From Chitinophagales bacterium (GTDB lineage: Bacteria; Bacteroidota; Bacteroidia; Chitinophagales; LD1), in contig JAEUUZ010000003.1 in assembly GCA_016786765.1 (NCBI GenBank), positions 427,351 to 491,350 of the forward strand: a DNA stretch of 64,000 nucleotides, given 5' to 3'. The number at the start of each line of letters is the position of its first letter. The first letter of the stretch is position 1. The notes beneath the pieces were generated by a model. The model ran no database searches. It saw nothing but the letters and a program-made list of their open reading frames with translations, and was not told the DNA's origin. The translations under genes were made by a program, and so were the position numbers. This document shows positions 9,660-17,907 of the stretch, one piece after another.

Positions 9660-11444
9660 ATGAAGAAAATTTTAATAAACGGTATCGTTGGATTGCTTGC
9701 AGTGAGCGCATTTGCCGGAAACCCGGATAGAAGAGGGGAAGCAGGCGCATTGGAACTAAATATGAATGGCTATGGAAGAACGGCCGGTCTTTGGGGGTTG
9801 AACTGTGCTTCTGTTCAAGGCTTGGAGGCAGAGCGATTGAATCCAGCAGGAGTAGCATTCACAAAAAGAACAGAAATCCTTGCTAATTATACTTCTTGGT
9901 TAACAGGATCTGGCTTATCTTTAATTCAGGCCGGAGTTTCTCAACGGATAAAAGGGAACGCTATTGCAGTTTCAATTAATGCTGTAAATATTGGATCTAT
10001 CGAAAGAACGACCGTTAATTCTCCGGAAGGCGGAATTGGTCAATTCAAACCAACATTCTTTAATATTGGATTGAGCTACGGTAAAAACTTTGCTTTGGGT
10101 TCTACGGCTTTAACAGGAGGTAACGTAATTTCAGGAGGAGTTACCGTTCGATTGGTTACGCAAGGTATATCTAATATCAGCGCTACCGGTTTCAGCTTTG
10201 ACGCGGGTTTGCAGTATACTACCGGAAAGAAAGAGAATGTGCATTTTGGTGTTTCGCTTCGAAACATCGGTACTTCAATGAAGCTAAAAGGCGATGGTTT
10301 TGCTATTGACGGAACAACGGATGGAGGTTATTCATTACAAGTAGATAGAAAATCGGCTAAATACGAGTTGCCAATTCAGTTGAACATTGGCGCTTCATAC
10401 GATATCTATTTTGGGAAAAAAATTGAAATAGCCCCCAAAAAATACACACAAAACTTCCGTTTAACACCAATGGCGCAATTCACGGCTAATGCTTATGGAA
10501 ACGATCAATACGGTGCAGGTTTAGAGTTTGCTTTCAAAGAAATCTTTATGTTGAGAGCTGCCTATAGAATGGAAAACGGTATCTTTAAAACTGAAACAAG
10601 AAAAACAGCATACAATGGACTTGCTGCCGGTATGAGTGTTGCTGTTCCTTTCAAAAAAGACGGAACAGGTTCTAGTCTTGGTATAGACTACGCATATCGT
10701 ATGACAGGATTGAATACAAATTTTACAGGGACACACACGGTAGGTTTAAGATTTAACTTAGGTGGAACGCCTAAAGAGAAGGAAAAAGATGCTGAAAAAG
10801 CAGCTTCTAAATCTGCTATACAAGAGGAAGAAGTAACTACGGTGTCTAAAACATCTAAGAAAGGTAAGAAAAAAGCTGAGGTTGAATTAGTTGAAAAACA
10901 ACTTTTAGTAGACTCATTATTGAAAGTGAATGCCGACTTGAAAGTGAAAGCTGAAACACCAATAGTGAAAATTGATACGGTTCAAGTTACCAAAACAGAA
11001 ATCGTAATCCAAAAAGATACAATTCTTGTTCCTACAACATATGAAAAAACCGACTATAAAGGTGGTGATGTAGATACAGTAGTAGTTGATGGAAAAACTC
11101 AATTGAAGTTCAATGATTATGATTTAGTTCAATTCGAAACGGGTTCTGCAGTAATTCAGAAAAAATCTTATCCGTATTTGAACTACTTGATTAACATCAT
11201 GAAAAAGAATCCTTCATACAAGTTATCATTAGCAGGTCATACCGACAATGTTGGCGATAGAGATAAAAATGTGAAACTTTCTCAGGATAGAGTAGATGCT
11301 GTAAAAGCATATGTAACATCGAAAGGAGTAAACGGAAGTAAAGTAAGTACGGCTGCCTTTGGTCCTGATAAACCGAAATACAAAAACGATTCTGAGGCCG
11401 GAAGAGCTAAAAACAGAAGAGTAGAAGTGAACATGGAGTATTAA
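9660..11444 (+). CDS. PorV-like outer-membrane barrel fused to a C-terminal OmpA domain
   Basis: A 594-residue two-part envelope protein. After a signal peptide (cleavage near FAGNP), residues ~25-365 resemble the PorV/PorQ family of FadL-like barrels that act with the T9SS: the region NMNGYGRTAGLWGLNCASV and LEAERLNPAGVAF matches the start of such barrels. Residues ~370-440 are a charged, lysine-rich linker with coiled-coil character. Residues ~485-594 are an OmpA/MotB peptidoglycan-binding domain, with AGHTDNVGDRDKN and AGRAKNRRVEV as key motifs. PorV proteins are normally single-domain, so the fusion is unusual. It is the last gene of the cluster and is followed by a strong terminator. The barrel could shuttle or attach the 1365-residue neighbour at the surface; this is inferred. 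Confidence 0.85.
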   Translation: MKKILINGIVGLLAVSAFAGNPDRRGEAGALELNMNGYGRTAGLWGLNCASVQGLEAERLNPAGVAFTKRTEILANYTSWLTGSGLSLIQAGVSQRIKGNAIAVSINAVNIGSIERTTVNSPEGGIGQFKPTFFNIGLSYGKNFALGSTALTGGNVISGGVTVRLVTQGISNISATGFSFDAGLQYTTGKKENVHFGVSLRNIGTSMKLKGDGFAIDGTTDGGYSLQVDRKSAKYELPIQLNIGASYDIYFGKKIEIAPKKYTQNFRLTPMAQFTANAYGNDQYGAGLEFAFKEIFMLRAAYRMENGIFKTETRKTAYNGLAAGMSVAVPFKKDGTGSSLGIDYAYRMTGLNTNFTGTHTVGLRFNLGGTPKEKEKDAEKAASKSAIQEEEVTTVSKTSKKGKKKAEVELVEKQLLVDSLLKVNADLKVKAETPIVKIDTVQVTKTEIVIQKDTILVPTTYEKTDYKGGDVDTVVVDGKTQLKFNDYDLVQFETGSAVIQKKSYPYLNYLINIMKKNPSYKLSLAGHTDNVGDRDKNVKLSQDRVDAVKAYVTSKGVNGSKVSTAAFGPDKPKYKNDSEAGRAKNRRVEVNMEY

Positions 11445-11448
11445 TCTC

Positions 11449-11478
11449 TTGTTCAATTCATAAATAGCACTAAATTTG
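11449..11478 (+). promoter_or_regulatory. Candidate greA promoter (TTG-N19-TAAATTTG) overlapping the upstream terminator zone
   Basis: TTG at 11449-11451, a 19-base spacer and TAAATTTG at 11471-11478 fit the Bacteroidota -33/-7 consensus exactly. Transcription would begin within the left arm of the terminator hairpin at 11481-11514 and read into greA. Confidence 0.6.
11456..11469 (+). repeat. Second copy of the 14-base direct repeat
   Basis: Exact second copy of ATTCATAAATAGCA (first copy 5523-5536). This copy forms the spacer of the proposed greA promoter. Confidence 0.6.
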
Positions 11479-11480
11479 TG

Positions 11481-11514
11481 AATCAAAAGACGCCCGAATA
11501 GGCGTCTTTTGATT
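11481..11514 (+). terminator. Intrinsic terminator after the surface cluster
   Basis: A perfect 14-base-pair stem (11481-11494 with 11501-11514), loop CGAATA, GC-rich core GACGCC/GGCGTC, followed by T residues. It closes the TonB/secreted/PorV-OmpA transcript. Confidence 0.9.
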
Positions 11515-11539
11515 TTTAGTAGAATAAACCAAACGCATT

Positions 11540-12013
11540 ATGGCAGATATAAATTACATGACCAAAGAAGGTTATGAGCACTTGGAAAAGGAGTTGAGAC
11601 ATTTGAAAACAGTAAAACGTCCGGAGATTTCAAACGCAATTGCTGAAGCAAGAGAAAAGGGAGACTTATCGGAAAATGCCGAATATCATGCAGCGCGTGA
11701 AGAACTTGCCTTACTCGAAGCGAAGATTGCCAATATGGAAAATCAGTTCGGTAGTGCTAGAATATTGGATGAATCTAAAGTGGATATATCGAAAGTAGGC
11801 ATTCTTTCTAAGGTCAAAGTATTCAATAAAAAGCTGAACAAGGAACAAACCTTTAATGTAGTTAGTGAAGCGGAAGCGGATCTAAAAGCCGGGAAAATAT
11901 CTTCAAACTCTCCTATTGGTAGAGCATTGCTTGGAAAAAAAGTTGGTGAAGTTGCTGTTGCCCAAACACCTGCAGGCGCAATGGAATTAGAGATTTTATC
12001 TATTTCTATTTAA
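11540..12013 (+). CDS. greA: Transcription elongation factor GreA
   Basis: GreA (157 residues, standard length) rescues backtracked RNA polymerase by stimulating cleavage of the transcript 3' end. The N-terminal coiled coil runs to about residue 75 and its tip carries the conserved EKGDLSENAEYHAAR segment, which holds the acidic residues that reach the polymerase active site. The C-terminal FKBP-like domain ends with the typical SPIGRALLGKKVGEV. Transcription probably starts at the promoter overlapping the preceding terminator. The HIT gene follows 11 bases later. Confidence 0.97.
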   Translation: MADINYMTKEGYEHLEKELRHLKTVKRPEISNAIAEAREKGDLSENAEYHAAREELALLEAKIANMENQFGSARILDESKVDISKVGILSKVKVFNKKLNKEQTFNVVSEAEADLKAGKISSNSPIGRALLGKKVGEVAVAQTPAGAMELEILSISI

Positions 12014-12024
12014 TCTATTATCCA

Positions 12025-12417
12025 ATGGCATCTATTTTTACAAGAATCATCAATGGCGATATTCCTTGCTATAAGATTTATGAGGATGAAAACTATTTTG
12101 CCTTTTTAGATATTAGTCCCTTAGCCAAAGGTCACGCACTTGTAGTGCCAAAACAAGAGGTAGATTACATCTTTGATTTAAGCGATGAAACCTATCAAGG
12201 ATTAATGCAAGTATCCAAGAAAATTGCTATAGCAATACAAACTGCTGTGCCATGCAAAAGAATTGGTATTGCTGTGGTTGGACTTGAAGTTCCTCATGCA
12301 CATGTACACCTCATTCCACTCCATTCAGGCGCTATTAACTTCAACGATCCCAAGTTGCAACTTCCTAAAGAAGAGCTTATTGCCATTGCTTCCGCTATAG
12401 TAGAAAGGCTTCGTTAA
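12025..12417 (+). CDS. HIT-family nucleotide hydrolase (HinT-like)
   Basis: A 130-residue histidine-triad protein. The triad is His91, His93 and His95 in PHAHVHLIPL, with the nucleotide-binding FLDISPLAKGHALVVPK segment upstream. Proteins of this branch hydrolyse nucleoside phosphoramidates or similar AMP-linked compounds in the cytoplasm. It follows greA by 11 bases, so the two are probably co-transcribed, as in many Bacteroidota. Its stop overlaps the stop of the convergent DUF1015 gene. Confidence 0.93.
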   Translation: MASIFTRIINGDIPCYKIYEDENYFAFLDISPLAKGHALVVPKQEVDYIFDLSDETYQGLMQVSKKIAIAIQTAVPCKRIGIAVVGLEVPHAHVHLIPLHSGAINFNDPKLQLPKEELIAIASAIVERLR

Positions 12418-13652
12418 AATAAATGGCATAAAAGACCGTCTCTCAATTTGGGTTCAAACCAAGTAGATTTCGGGGGCATCACATTGCCTGAGTCGGCAAT
12501 AGCAATAAGTTGTTCCAAGGATACCGGATACAATGCGAAGGCTATTTGGTGTTCTCCACTATCTACTCGTTTCTTTAGCTCACCAAGTCCTCTAATACCT
12601 CCAACAAAATCAATTCTTGTGTCAGTACGCGGATCGTTGATATTCAAAAGTGGTGAAAGTATATTTTCTTGAAGTATGGTAACATCCAGTATGCCTATGG
12701 GGTCAGATTTTACAATGTTGCTTTTAGCGGTTAATCGATACCATTGCCCATCAAGATACATCCCGAATTGGTTTGGTTGTTCAGGTTTAGCTTCAATATC
12801 CGATATGTTACTCATCTCGAAATTCAATTTTATTTTGTCTAAAAACTCAGCTACTGAATGTCCATTCAAATCTTTCACTAAGCGATTATAATCCATGATG
12901 GCTAATTCATCGGAAGGGAATAATACGGACAAGAAGTAGTTGTATTCATCGGTAGTATTGCCTCCATTCTCTCTTAGTTTTAAACCAACTTTGGCAGCGG
13001 ATGCAGCTCTGTGATGCCCGTCAGCAATGTATGTGAAAGGGATTTCTAACGAAAACACAGTAGATATTTTTTGAATCAAGGCATCTTCATTTATAACCCA
13101 TAATTGATGTGTAACATCATCAACCGCGGTAAAATCATAAGTGGGAGAAGTTGCTGAGGTTACCGTTTCAACAATTTCTTTTATCGTATTATTTGTAGGA
13201 TAAGTTAGAAAAATTGGACCCACATGTGCTTGAACGGCTTCCATATGTTGGATTCTATCGAGTTCCTTTTCCGGACGTGTATATTCGTGTTTCTTTATAA
13301 TGTCGGAAAAATAGTCGTCAATAGAAGAGCAAGCTGCGATTCCAAATTGTCGCCTACCATTCATAGTTTGTGCATATATGTAATAGCATGGTTTTTCTTC
13401 CTGGATCAAAACGCCATCTGCAATTAGCTTTCTGAAGTTCTCATTGGCTTTCGCATAAACCGTTGTAGAATGAATATCTACCTCTTCCGGCAAATCGATT
13501 TCAGCTCTACTCACATGTAAAAACGAATTTGGGTTGCCTTCCGCCATTGCTTTTGCTTCTGCTGTATTCATAACATCGTACGGAAGTGTAGCTACTTGTT
13601 CAACAAGTTGTTGCTGTGGGCGTAATGCGCGAAAAGGTCTAATGTGTGCCAT
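12414..13652 (-). CDS. DUF1015 family protein
   Basis: A 412-residue soluble protein matching the DUF1015 family: the start HIRPFRALRP, the LPYDVMNTAEA segment, the FLHVSRAEIDLP segment, and the central YIADGHHRAASA with its HH pair, a signature of the family. Its biochemical function is not established to my knowledge. It lies two bases downstream of the hemW stop and is probably co-transcribed with it. In other bacteria DUF1015 genes often sit near serine-synthesis genes; here a dehydrogenase of that type is 11 kb away, so context adds little. Confidence 0.9.
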   Translation of the reverse strand: MAHIRPFRALRPQQQLVEQVATLPYDVMNTAEAKAMAEGNPNSFLHVSRAEIDLPEEVDIHSTTVYAKANENFRKLIADGVLIQEEKPCYYIYAQTMNGRRQFGIAACSSIDDYFSDIIKKHEYTRPEKELDRIQHMEAVQAHVGPIFLTYPTNNTIKEIVETVTSATSPTYDFTAVDDVTHQLWVINEDALIQKISTVFSLEIPFTYIADGHHRAASAAKVGLKLRENGGNTTDEYNYFLSVLFPSDELAIMDYNRLVKDLNGHSVAEFLDKIKLNFEMSNISDIEAKPEQPNQFGMYLDGQWYRLTAKSNIVKSDPIGILDVTILQENILSPLLNINDPRTDTRIDFVGGIRGLGELKKRVDSGEHQIAFALYPVSLEQLIAIADSGNVMPPKSTWFEPKLRDGLLCHLF

Positions 13653-13654
13653 AA

Positions 13655-14764
13655 TTAAAGTATAAAAAGTTCGGATGCAATATAATCCGCAAAATGTTTT
13701 CCGGCTTGCGTTAATATTAAATGATTGTTTGAAAAATGATAGTACGCTGTCGGGATTTTTTTCAGCGAGTCAGAAAAGTTGATTTTAAATTGTGCGGGTA
13801 TTTTCTCTGTGTTGCACCCCCATTGGGTTCGCAACGATGTCATAATATATTCATTGGTTTGGTCTTCCGGTGATAGAACTTCTTCTGAGTAGCACATCTC
13901 ACCTGCATTCATCGCTTTGATGTAATTGTTCAGGTTGGCTACATTCCATCTTCTTGAAAGATGATTAAACGAATGCGCTGATGGCCCCAATCCTAAATAT
14001 TTTTCGCCTCTCCAATAGTTAGTGTTGTGGATAGCCAAATAATTTTCTTTCCCGAAGTTTGAAATTTCATAATGCTGGAATCCATTCAACCGCGCAAAGT
14101 CCATCAAGAAATCAAATTGTGCATTTGTTTTTTCATCGTTGGGGGCAGCCGTTAATCCCTTTTTTACAGATTGATAGAGTTTTGTTTTGGGTTCAACCGT
14201 AAGCGCATAACACGAAAGATGTTTCACGCTAAGTGAATTTGCTTTCATTAGGTTTTCTTCCCATCCCTCTAGACTCAATCCAGGAGTGCCATAAATCAAA
14301 TCGATAGTAATATTATCGAAGCCCAGGCTTTGCGCTTTTACAATGCATTGTTCTGCCTCGTTGGCATTATGTGCACGATGCATAAAGGCTAGATCTTGAT
14401 TAAAAAACGATTGCACTCCAATGCTCAAACGGTTAATAGGAAAGGATTTCAGCGTGTTTAACTTTTCCACTGAAAGATCATCAGGGTTAACTTCAATGGT
14501 ACATTCTTTCAAATCAATCGTGTGAAATTTGGCAAGCGTATTGAAGATACGATCTAAATCATCTTGTTCTAGTAATGAAGGTGTTCCTCCTCCTAAGTAG
14601 ATTGTTTCGATTAGATCACCCTGCAGATAGTCCTTACTCATTTCCATTTCATGCAGTAATGCTTGAATGAATTCTTCTTTTCGCGAAAGCGTATTCACGA
14701 AATAGAAATTGCAATACGTGCAAGCTTGTTTGCAAAACGGAATATGAATGTAGATGCCTGCCAA
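13655..14764 (-). CDS. hemW: Radical SAM heme chaperone HemW
   Basis: A 369-residue radical SAM protein. The 4Fe-4S-binding cysteines are Cys11, Cys15 and Cys18 in FCKQACTYCNFYF, followed by the SAM-binding LGGGTPSLL. The tyrosine-to-phenylalanine context of the cysteine motif and the short N-terminus fit HemW (heme carrier) rather than the oxygen-independent coproporphyrinogen oxidase HemN, which has a longer N-terminal extension. C-terminal features such as YWRGEKYLGLGPSAHSF are family-typical. The DUF1015 gene follows directly. The 114-base divergent gap to the Omp85-like gene holds no promoter match that I trust. Confidence 0.92.
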   Translation of the reverse strand: MAGIYIHIPFCKQACTYCNFYFVNTLSRKEEFIQALLHEMEMSKDYLQGDLIETIYLGGGTPSLLEQDDLDRIFNTLAKFHTIDLKECTIEVNPDDLSVEKLNTLKSFPINRLSIGVQSFFNQDLAFMHRAHNANEAEQCIVKAQSLGFDNITIDLIYGTPGLSLEGWEENLMKANSLSVKHLSCYALTVEPKTKLYQSVKKGLTAAPNDEKTNAQFDFLMDFARLNGFQHYEISNFGKENYLAIHNTNYWRGEKYLGLGPSAHSFNHLSRRWNVANLNNYIKAMNAGEMCYSEEVLSPEDQTNEYIMTSLRTQWGCNTEKIPAQFKINFSDSLKKIPTAYYHFSNNHLILTQAGKHFADYIASELFIL

Positions 14765-14878
14765 TTGCTGTGTTTGAGACTTCGAAGATTGGAAAATTAT
14801 TTGATTGTTGAATCATTATAGATGTAGAATAATCCTGTACCACTATAATCTCACCTCGGTTTTTGTATTTTTAATACA

Positions 14879-16645
14879 GTGAAGAATCAACTATTAATTT
14901 TCTTTTTGCTTTTTGCAGTGGTTTCTTTTGGGCAAAGAAAGTGGACTTTCGTTTTTCACAGAGCCGATTCAGTGGAACTGAATTCCAAGCTATTTCCCAA
15001 ACAAACAAAAGATAGTATTGGTGTAAATCGTTTGCTCTCTGAGTTTTTAGGTCGGCTTCGCGAAGCAGGGTATACTAGTGCATCTATCGATTCTTTTTTC
15101 TTTGCACAAGAAACGATACACACCTATATATTTATAGGTACGAAGCAAAGTGTTCTTTTTTTGCAGAATGGCAATGTGCAGGCAAGTCAGCTTGTTCCAT
15201 TGGGCTTGTCGCACTATTTCGAAAAAAACAGACGGACTCCAATTAATGATTTGCCTCGGATTAAAGATGTAGTGGTAAAAAACTTAGAAGAAACGGGCTA
15301 TCCATTTGCAGAATGTTACTTAGACAGTTTTGATATTCAACCCGAATCGTTTGCCGCAAAATTATATGTAGAGCCACACGATAAGTTTGTGTTTGATACC
15401 GTTGCGTTAAAACTGCAAACTAAACTTAGGCGTGTATTTATAAAAAACTATTTAGGGATAAAGGCCGGAAAACCATACAAGGAATCGTTAGTGAAGAAGG
15501 TTGAAAGCCGTTTGAACTTGCTCACTTTTGCCGAGCAGACCCAGCCACCAACTGTAAGTTTTCAAAATGGCAAAGCTAAAGTGAATGTGTTTCTAAAAGA
15601 TCGTAAGGCGAATCAGTTCGACTTGTTGGTGGGTTTTTTGCCGGGTGGCGCTGGGCAAAAATTATTGATCACCGGCCAAGCACAATTGCATTTAGTAAGC
15701 CCTTTTGGTATGGGCGAAGAGTTTCGCGTAAAATGGGAAAAGCTACAACCTAAAACGCAGACCTTAGATGTTCATCTTAACTATCCTTATTTGCTAGGTT
15801 TACCTATTGGTATAAATGCTAGATTTCAGTTGTATAAAAAGGACACTTCTTTTTTAAACATCGGAGGAGATTATGGTATACAATATCAAATGCCGGGAAG
15901 TGATTACCTTCGCCTGTCGTATCGTCAACAAAGCACAATTGTTGTGAATGTAGATACCAACTTTATAAAAGCCAATAGAACACTGCCTCCTGTGCTGGAT
16001 GTAAATTCAAATCAAATTGCAATTGAGTTTTATCAGCAACGATTAAATTATCGTTTCAATCCTACCAATGGTTATTCACTTGCATTATCAGCAGCTTTTG
16101 GTTTAAAGAATATAAAGAAAAATAACGTTGTAGCATCACTGTTTGATTCACAAGAGGGAAAGTCGTATGGGTATTTGTACGATTCGATACAGTTAAAGTC
16201 TTTTGTTATGCATCTTTCCATTGCTGTAGATAAATACTGGAAGATTTCAAAACGGCAAACAATACGAACGAATCTAGAAGCTAAATACATTTTCAATAAT
16301 AGAATTACTGAAAGCGAATTGTTTCAAATTGGAGGAACAACATCTCTTCGAGGATTTGACGATAGGTCTATTTTTACGCCTTATTATATTATGCTGAATG
16401 CTGAATACCGATATTTACTTTCTAAGAATGCATTTTTCTTTTTGTTTGTAAATAGTGCAATGGTAAAAGAAAATCGCCCAATGCGAAATCAGCAGTTCGA
16501 TTTTCCATATGGTTTTGGTGCAGGTGCCGCAATTGAAACCAAAATCGGTATGTTTGCACTTAGTTATGCTTTGGGGGCAAGGCAAGACGAAAAGATTACT
16601 TTTAAATCATCAAAAATTCATGTTGGGTATATCAACTATTTTTAA
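14879..16645 (+). CDS. Omp85/BamA-type outer-membrane barrel with periplasmic POTRA-like region
   Basis: A 588-residue outer-membrane protein. The only start that keeps the signal peptide (LLIFFLLFAVVSFGQ) is the GTG at 14879. Residues ~20-230 look like POTRA-type periplasmic repeats (for example GIKAGKPYKESLVKKVESRL). The rest is a 16-strand-type barrel with the Omp85 signature GGTTSLRGFDD near residue 490 and a C-terminal aromatic residue. It is smaller than BamA, which has five POTRA domains and ~800 residues, so it is more likely a TamA-like or lineage-specific Omp85 protein. The next gene starts 26 bases before this one ends. Confidence 0.85.
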   Translation: MKNQLLIFFLLFAVVSFGQRKWTFVFHRADSVELNSKLFPKQTKDSIGVNRLLSEFLGRLREAGYTSASIDSFFFAQETIHTYIFIGTKQSVLFLQNGNVQASQLVPLGLSHYFEKNRRTPINDLPRIKDVVVKNLEETGYPFAECYLDSFDIQPESFAAKLYVEPHDKFVFDTVALKLQTKLRRVFIKNYLGIKAGKPYKESLVKKVESRLNLLTFAEQTQPPTVSFQNGKAKVNVFLKDRKANQFDLLVGFLPGGAGQKLLITGQAQLHLVSPFGMGEEFRVKWEKLQPKTQTLDVHLNYPYLLGLPIGINARFQLYKKDTSFLNIGGDYGIQYQMPGSDYLRLSYRQQSTIVVNVDTNFIKANRTLPPVLDVNSNQIAIEFYQQRLNYRFNPTNGYSLALSAAFGLKNIKKNNVVASLFDSQEGKSYGYLYDSIQLKSFVMHLSIAVDKYWKISKRQTIRTNLEAKYIFNNRITESELFQIGGTTSLRGFDDRSIFTPYYIMLNAEYRYLLSKNAFFFLFVNSAMVKENRPMRNQQFDFPYGFGAGAAIETKIGMFALSYALGARQDEKITFKSSKIHVGYINYF

Positions 16646-17537
16646 ACGCATACAATTGCTAAAGTCAACAAGTGTCTTTCTTTTCTTGATAGTGATGTTT
16701 AATAGTTTTTATACTGCTGCACAACACGAAGACACAGTAACGCAATTGCCGGTAGCACAAATAGATACTACACCTAAAGCAATCGACACAAGCTTTATTC
16801 GATTCAATGCAACGTTATCCGGACTTCAATCCTGGATTACTTCCGGACAGAAAAGCATAAAGAATGATTTTGAATTACTCCGTCCGCATCAATCTTCACT
16901 GCTCGTTTTTTTATGGATTGCTGTTGCGTTGTTTTTGTTTGTGCTGATTCGTTTGTTGTATAAACGCGATTTTCAAGAACTGTTTCAATCATTGATGAAT
17001 AAGCAGCTTGCAACACAGATAAACAGAAATAAAGGAACAGCAATGTCAAATTTTTCGTTGATGTTATTGTTGATAGCTGTAGTGAATTTATCGGTCATGA
17101 CGATGTATACTTTATTGTATTTTTATGGCGAAATGAATCATTATACAATTCAATTCTTTATCAAACTAATTTTTTTATTCACATTTTTTCTAGCGCTGAA
17201 AGTATTGGTGGTAAACACGTTGGGCTTTTTGTTTGAAGAAGAAGAAGCTGCAGAGGGTTATGTGAATGATTTTATGATGATCGTCAAAGTGCTTGGAATT
17301 GCTGTGTTTCCAACAGTGTTGATGATCTATGTTGCATCGCAGAGCGATACATACATCTTTGTGTATTTGTTTTTAGGGATTGTAATTTTAAATGTTCTGA
17401 TTTTTGTATGGCGAGGGTTATCCACATCTGTACAGATGATGTATAAAAGTGTGTATCACTTTTTACTTTATGTTTGCACCGTTGAAATACTTAGTGTGTT
17501 TCTATTAATCAAATTGTTAACCAAAATTGCTTCTTAA
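16620..17537 (+). CDS. DUF4271 family integral membrane protein
   Basis: A 305-residue membrane protein of the Bacteroidota-specific DUF4271 family; function unknown. A first hydrophobic segment (residues ~15-35, [20 protein letters not shown]) looks like a signal peptide or anchor, followed by a ~70-residue polar region and about six further membrane helices. The acidic loop [13 protein letters not shown] sits between two helices. I chose the ATG at 16620, which overlaps the Omp85 gene by 26 bases; the frame is open further upstream to 16509 but that part only shadows the barrel. In other Bacteroidota this family is commonly next to hemD, as here. Confidence 0.85.
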   Translation: MLGISTIFKRIQLLKSTSVFLFLIVMFNSFYTAAQHEDTVTQLPVAQIDTTPKAIDTSFIRFNATLSGLQSWITSGQKSIKNDFELLRPHQSSLLVFLWIAVALFLFVLIRLLYKRDFQELFQSLMNKQLATQINRNKGTAMSNFSLMLLLIAVVNLSVMTMYTLLYFYGEMNHYTIQFFIKLIFLFTFFLALKVLVVNTLGFLFEEEEAAEGYVNDFMMIVKVLGIAVFPTVLMIYVASQSDTYIFVYLFLGIVILNVLIFVWRGLSTSVQMMYKSVYHFLLYVCTVEILSVFLLIKLLTKIAS

Positions 17538-17539
17538 TC

Positions 17540-17815
17540 ATGGCAACAAAAGCACCAGCTAAAAAAGCAGCTCCTAAAAAAGCAGCAGCAAAAAAAGCAG
17601 CTCCTAAAAAAGCAGCAGCAAAAAAAGCAGCTCCTAAAAAGGCAGCAGCAAAAAAAGCAGCTCCTAAAAAGGCAGTAGCTAAAAAAGCAGCTCCTAAAAA
17701 AGCAGCGGCTAAAAAAGCAGCTCCTAAAAAAGCAGCGGCTAAAAAAGCAGCTCCTAAAAAGGCAGCAGCAAAAAAAGCGGCTCCTAAGAAAGCTGTAGCT
17801 CAAAAAAAAAGCTAA
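17540..17815 (+). CDS. Alanine/lysine/proline repeat ORF, probably the N-terminal part of a frameshifted HemD
   Basis: A 91-residue ORF: eight residues, eight copies of the decapeptide [10 protein letters not shown] (with V substitutions in two), then KKS and stop. Such strongly basic Ala/Lys/Pro tails resemble histone-H1-like DNA- or RNA-binding tails of bacteria. The ORF ends right after a run of nine A residues; a -1 shift there enters the open frame of hemD without a stop, which would give a 403-residue fusion. On its own it may be a small nucleic-acid-binding protein. The start follows the DUF4271 stop by two bases, so it is in the same transcript. Confidence 0.6.
   Translation: MATKAPAKKAAPKKAAAKKAAPKKAAAKKAAPKKAAAKKAAPKKAVAKKAAPKKAAAKKAAPKKAAAKKAAPKKAAAKKAAPKKAVAQKKS
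17564..17803 (+). repeat. Eight tandem 30-base repeats encoding [10 protein letters not shown]
   Basis: Eight in-phase 30-base units with a few base changes between copies (GCA/GCG/GCT alanine codons, AAA/AAG lysine codons, two GTA substitutions). The near identity indicates recent expansion and a tendency to copy-number change. Confidence 0.9.
17802..17810 (+). other. Nine-A run: candidate -1 slippage site between the repeat ORF and hemD
   Basis: In the repeat frame the codons read CAA AAA AAA AGC TAA, so the heptamer A AAA AAA lies six bases before the stop. Tandem AAA slippage by -1 gives AAA AAA AAG and continues into the open hemD frame. Alternatives are polymerase slippage on the A run, or a missing A in the assembly. 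Confidence 0.5.
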
Positions 17816-17845
17816 GCAGTTCCTCGCTTTTAAAAAAATCTAACG

Positions 17846-17906
17846 GTAGTAGCAATTCTGTAAACAAAAAGGCTGATGAGAAATCAACCGACAGACTTGC
17901 TACTAC
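17846..17906 (+). repeat. Inverted repeat forming a stem-loop just before the hemD TTG
   Basis: GTAGTAGCAA (17846-17855) is the perfect complement of TTGCTACTAC (17897-17906). Past a 2x2 internal loop, CTGT (17858-17861) can pair with ACAG (17891-17894). It begins 36 bases after the A run and ends one base before the only possible start codon (TTG, 17908) in the hemD frame. Confidence 0.6.
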
Positions 17907-17907
17907 T

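Noticed and set aside
17534..17803. Minus-strand ORF rich in Cys, Phe, Arg and Ser opposite the Ala/Lys repeat
   Set aside because: It is the antisense reading of 30-base repeats that are a multiple of three; codon composition is imposed by the repeat.
17564..17803. Tandem repeats as a possible CRISPR array
   Set aside because: The units are contiguous without spacers and are in frame with a coding sequence.
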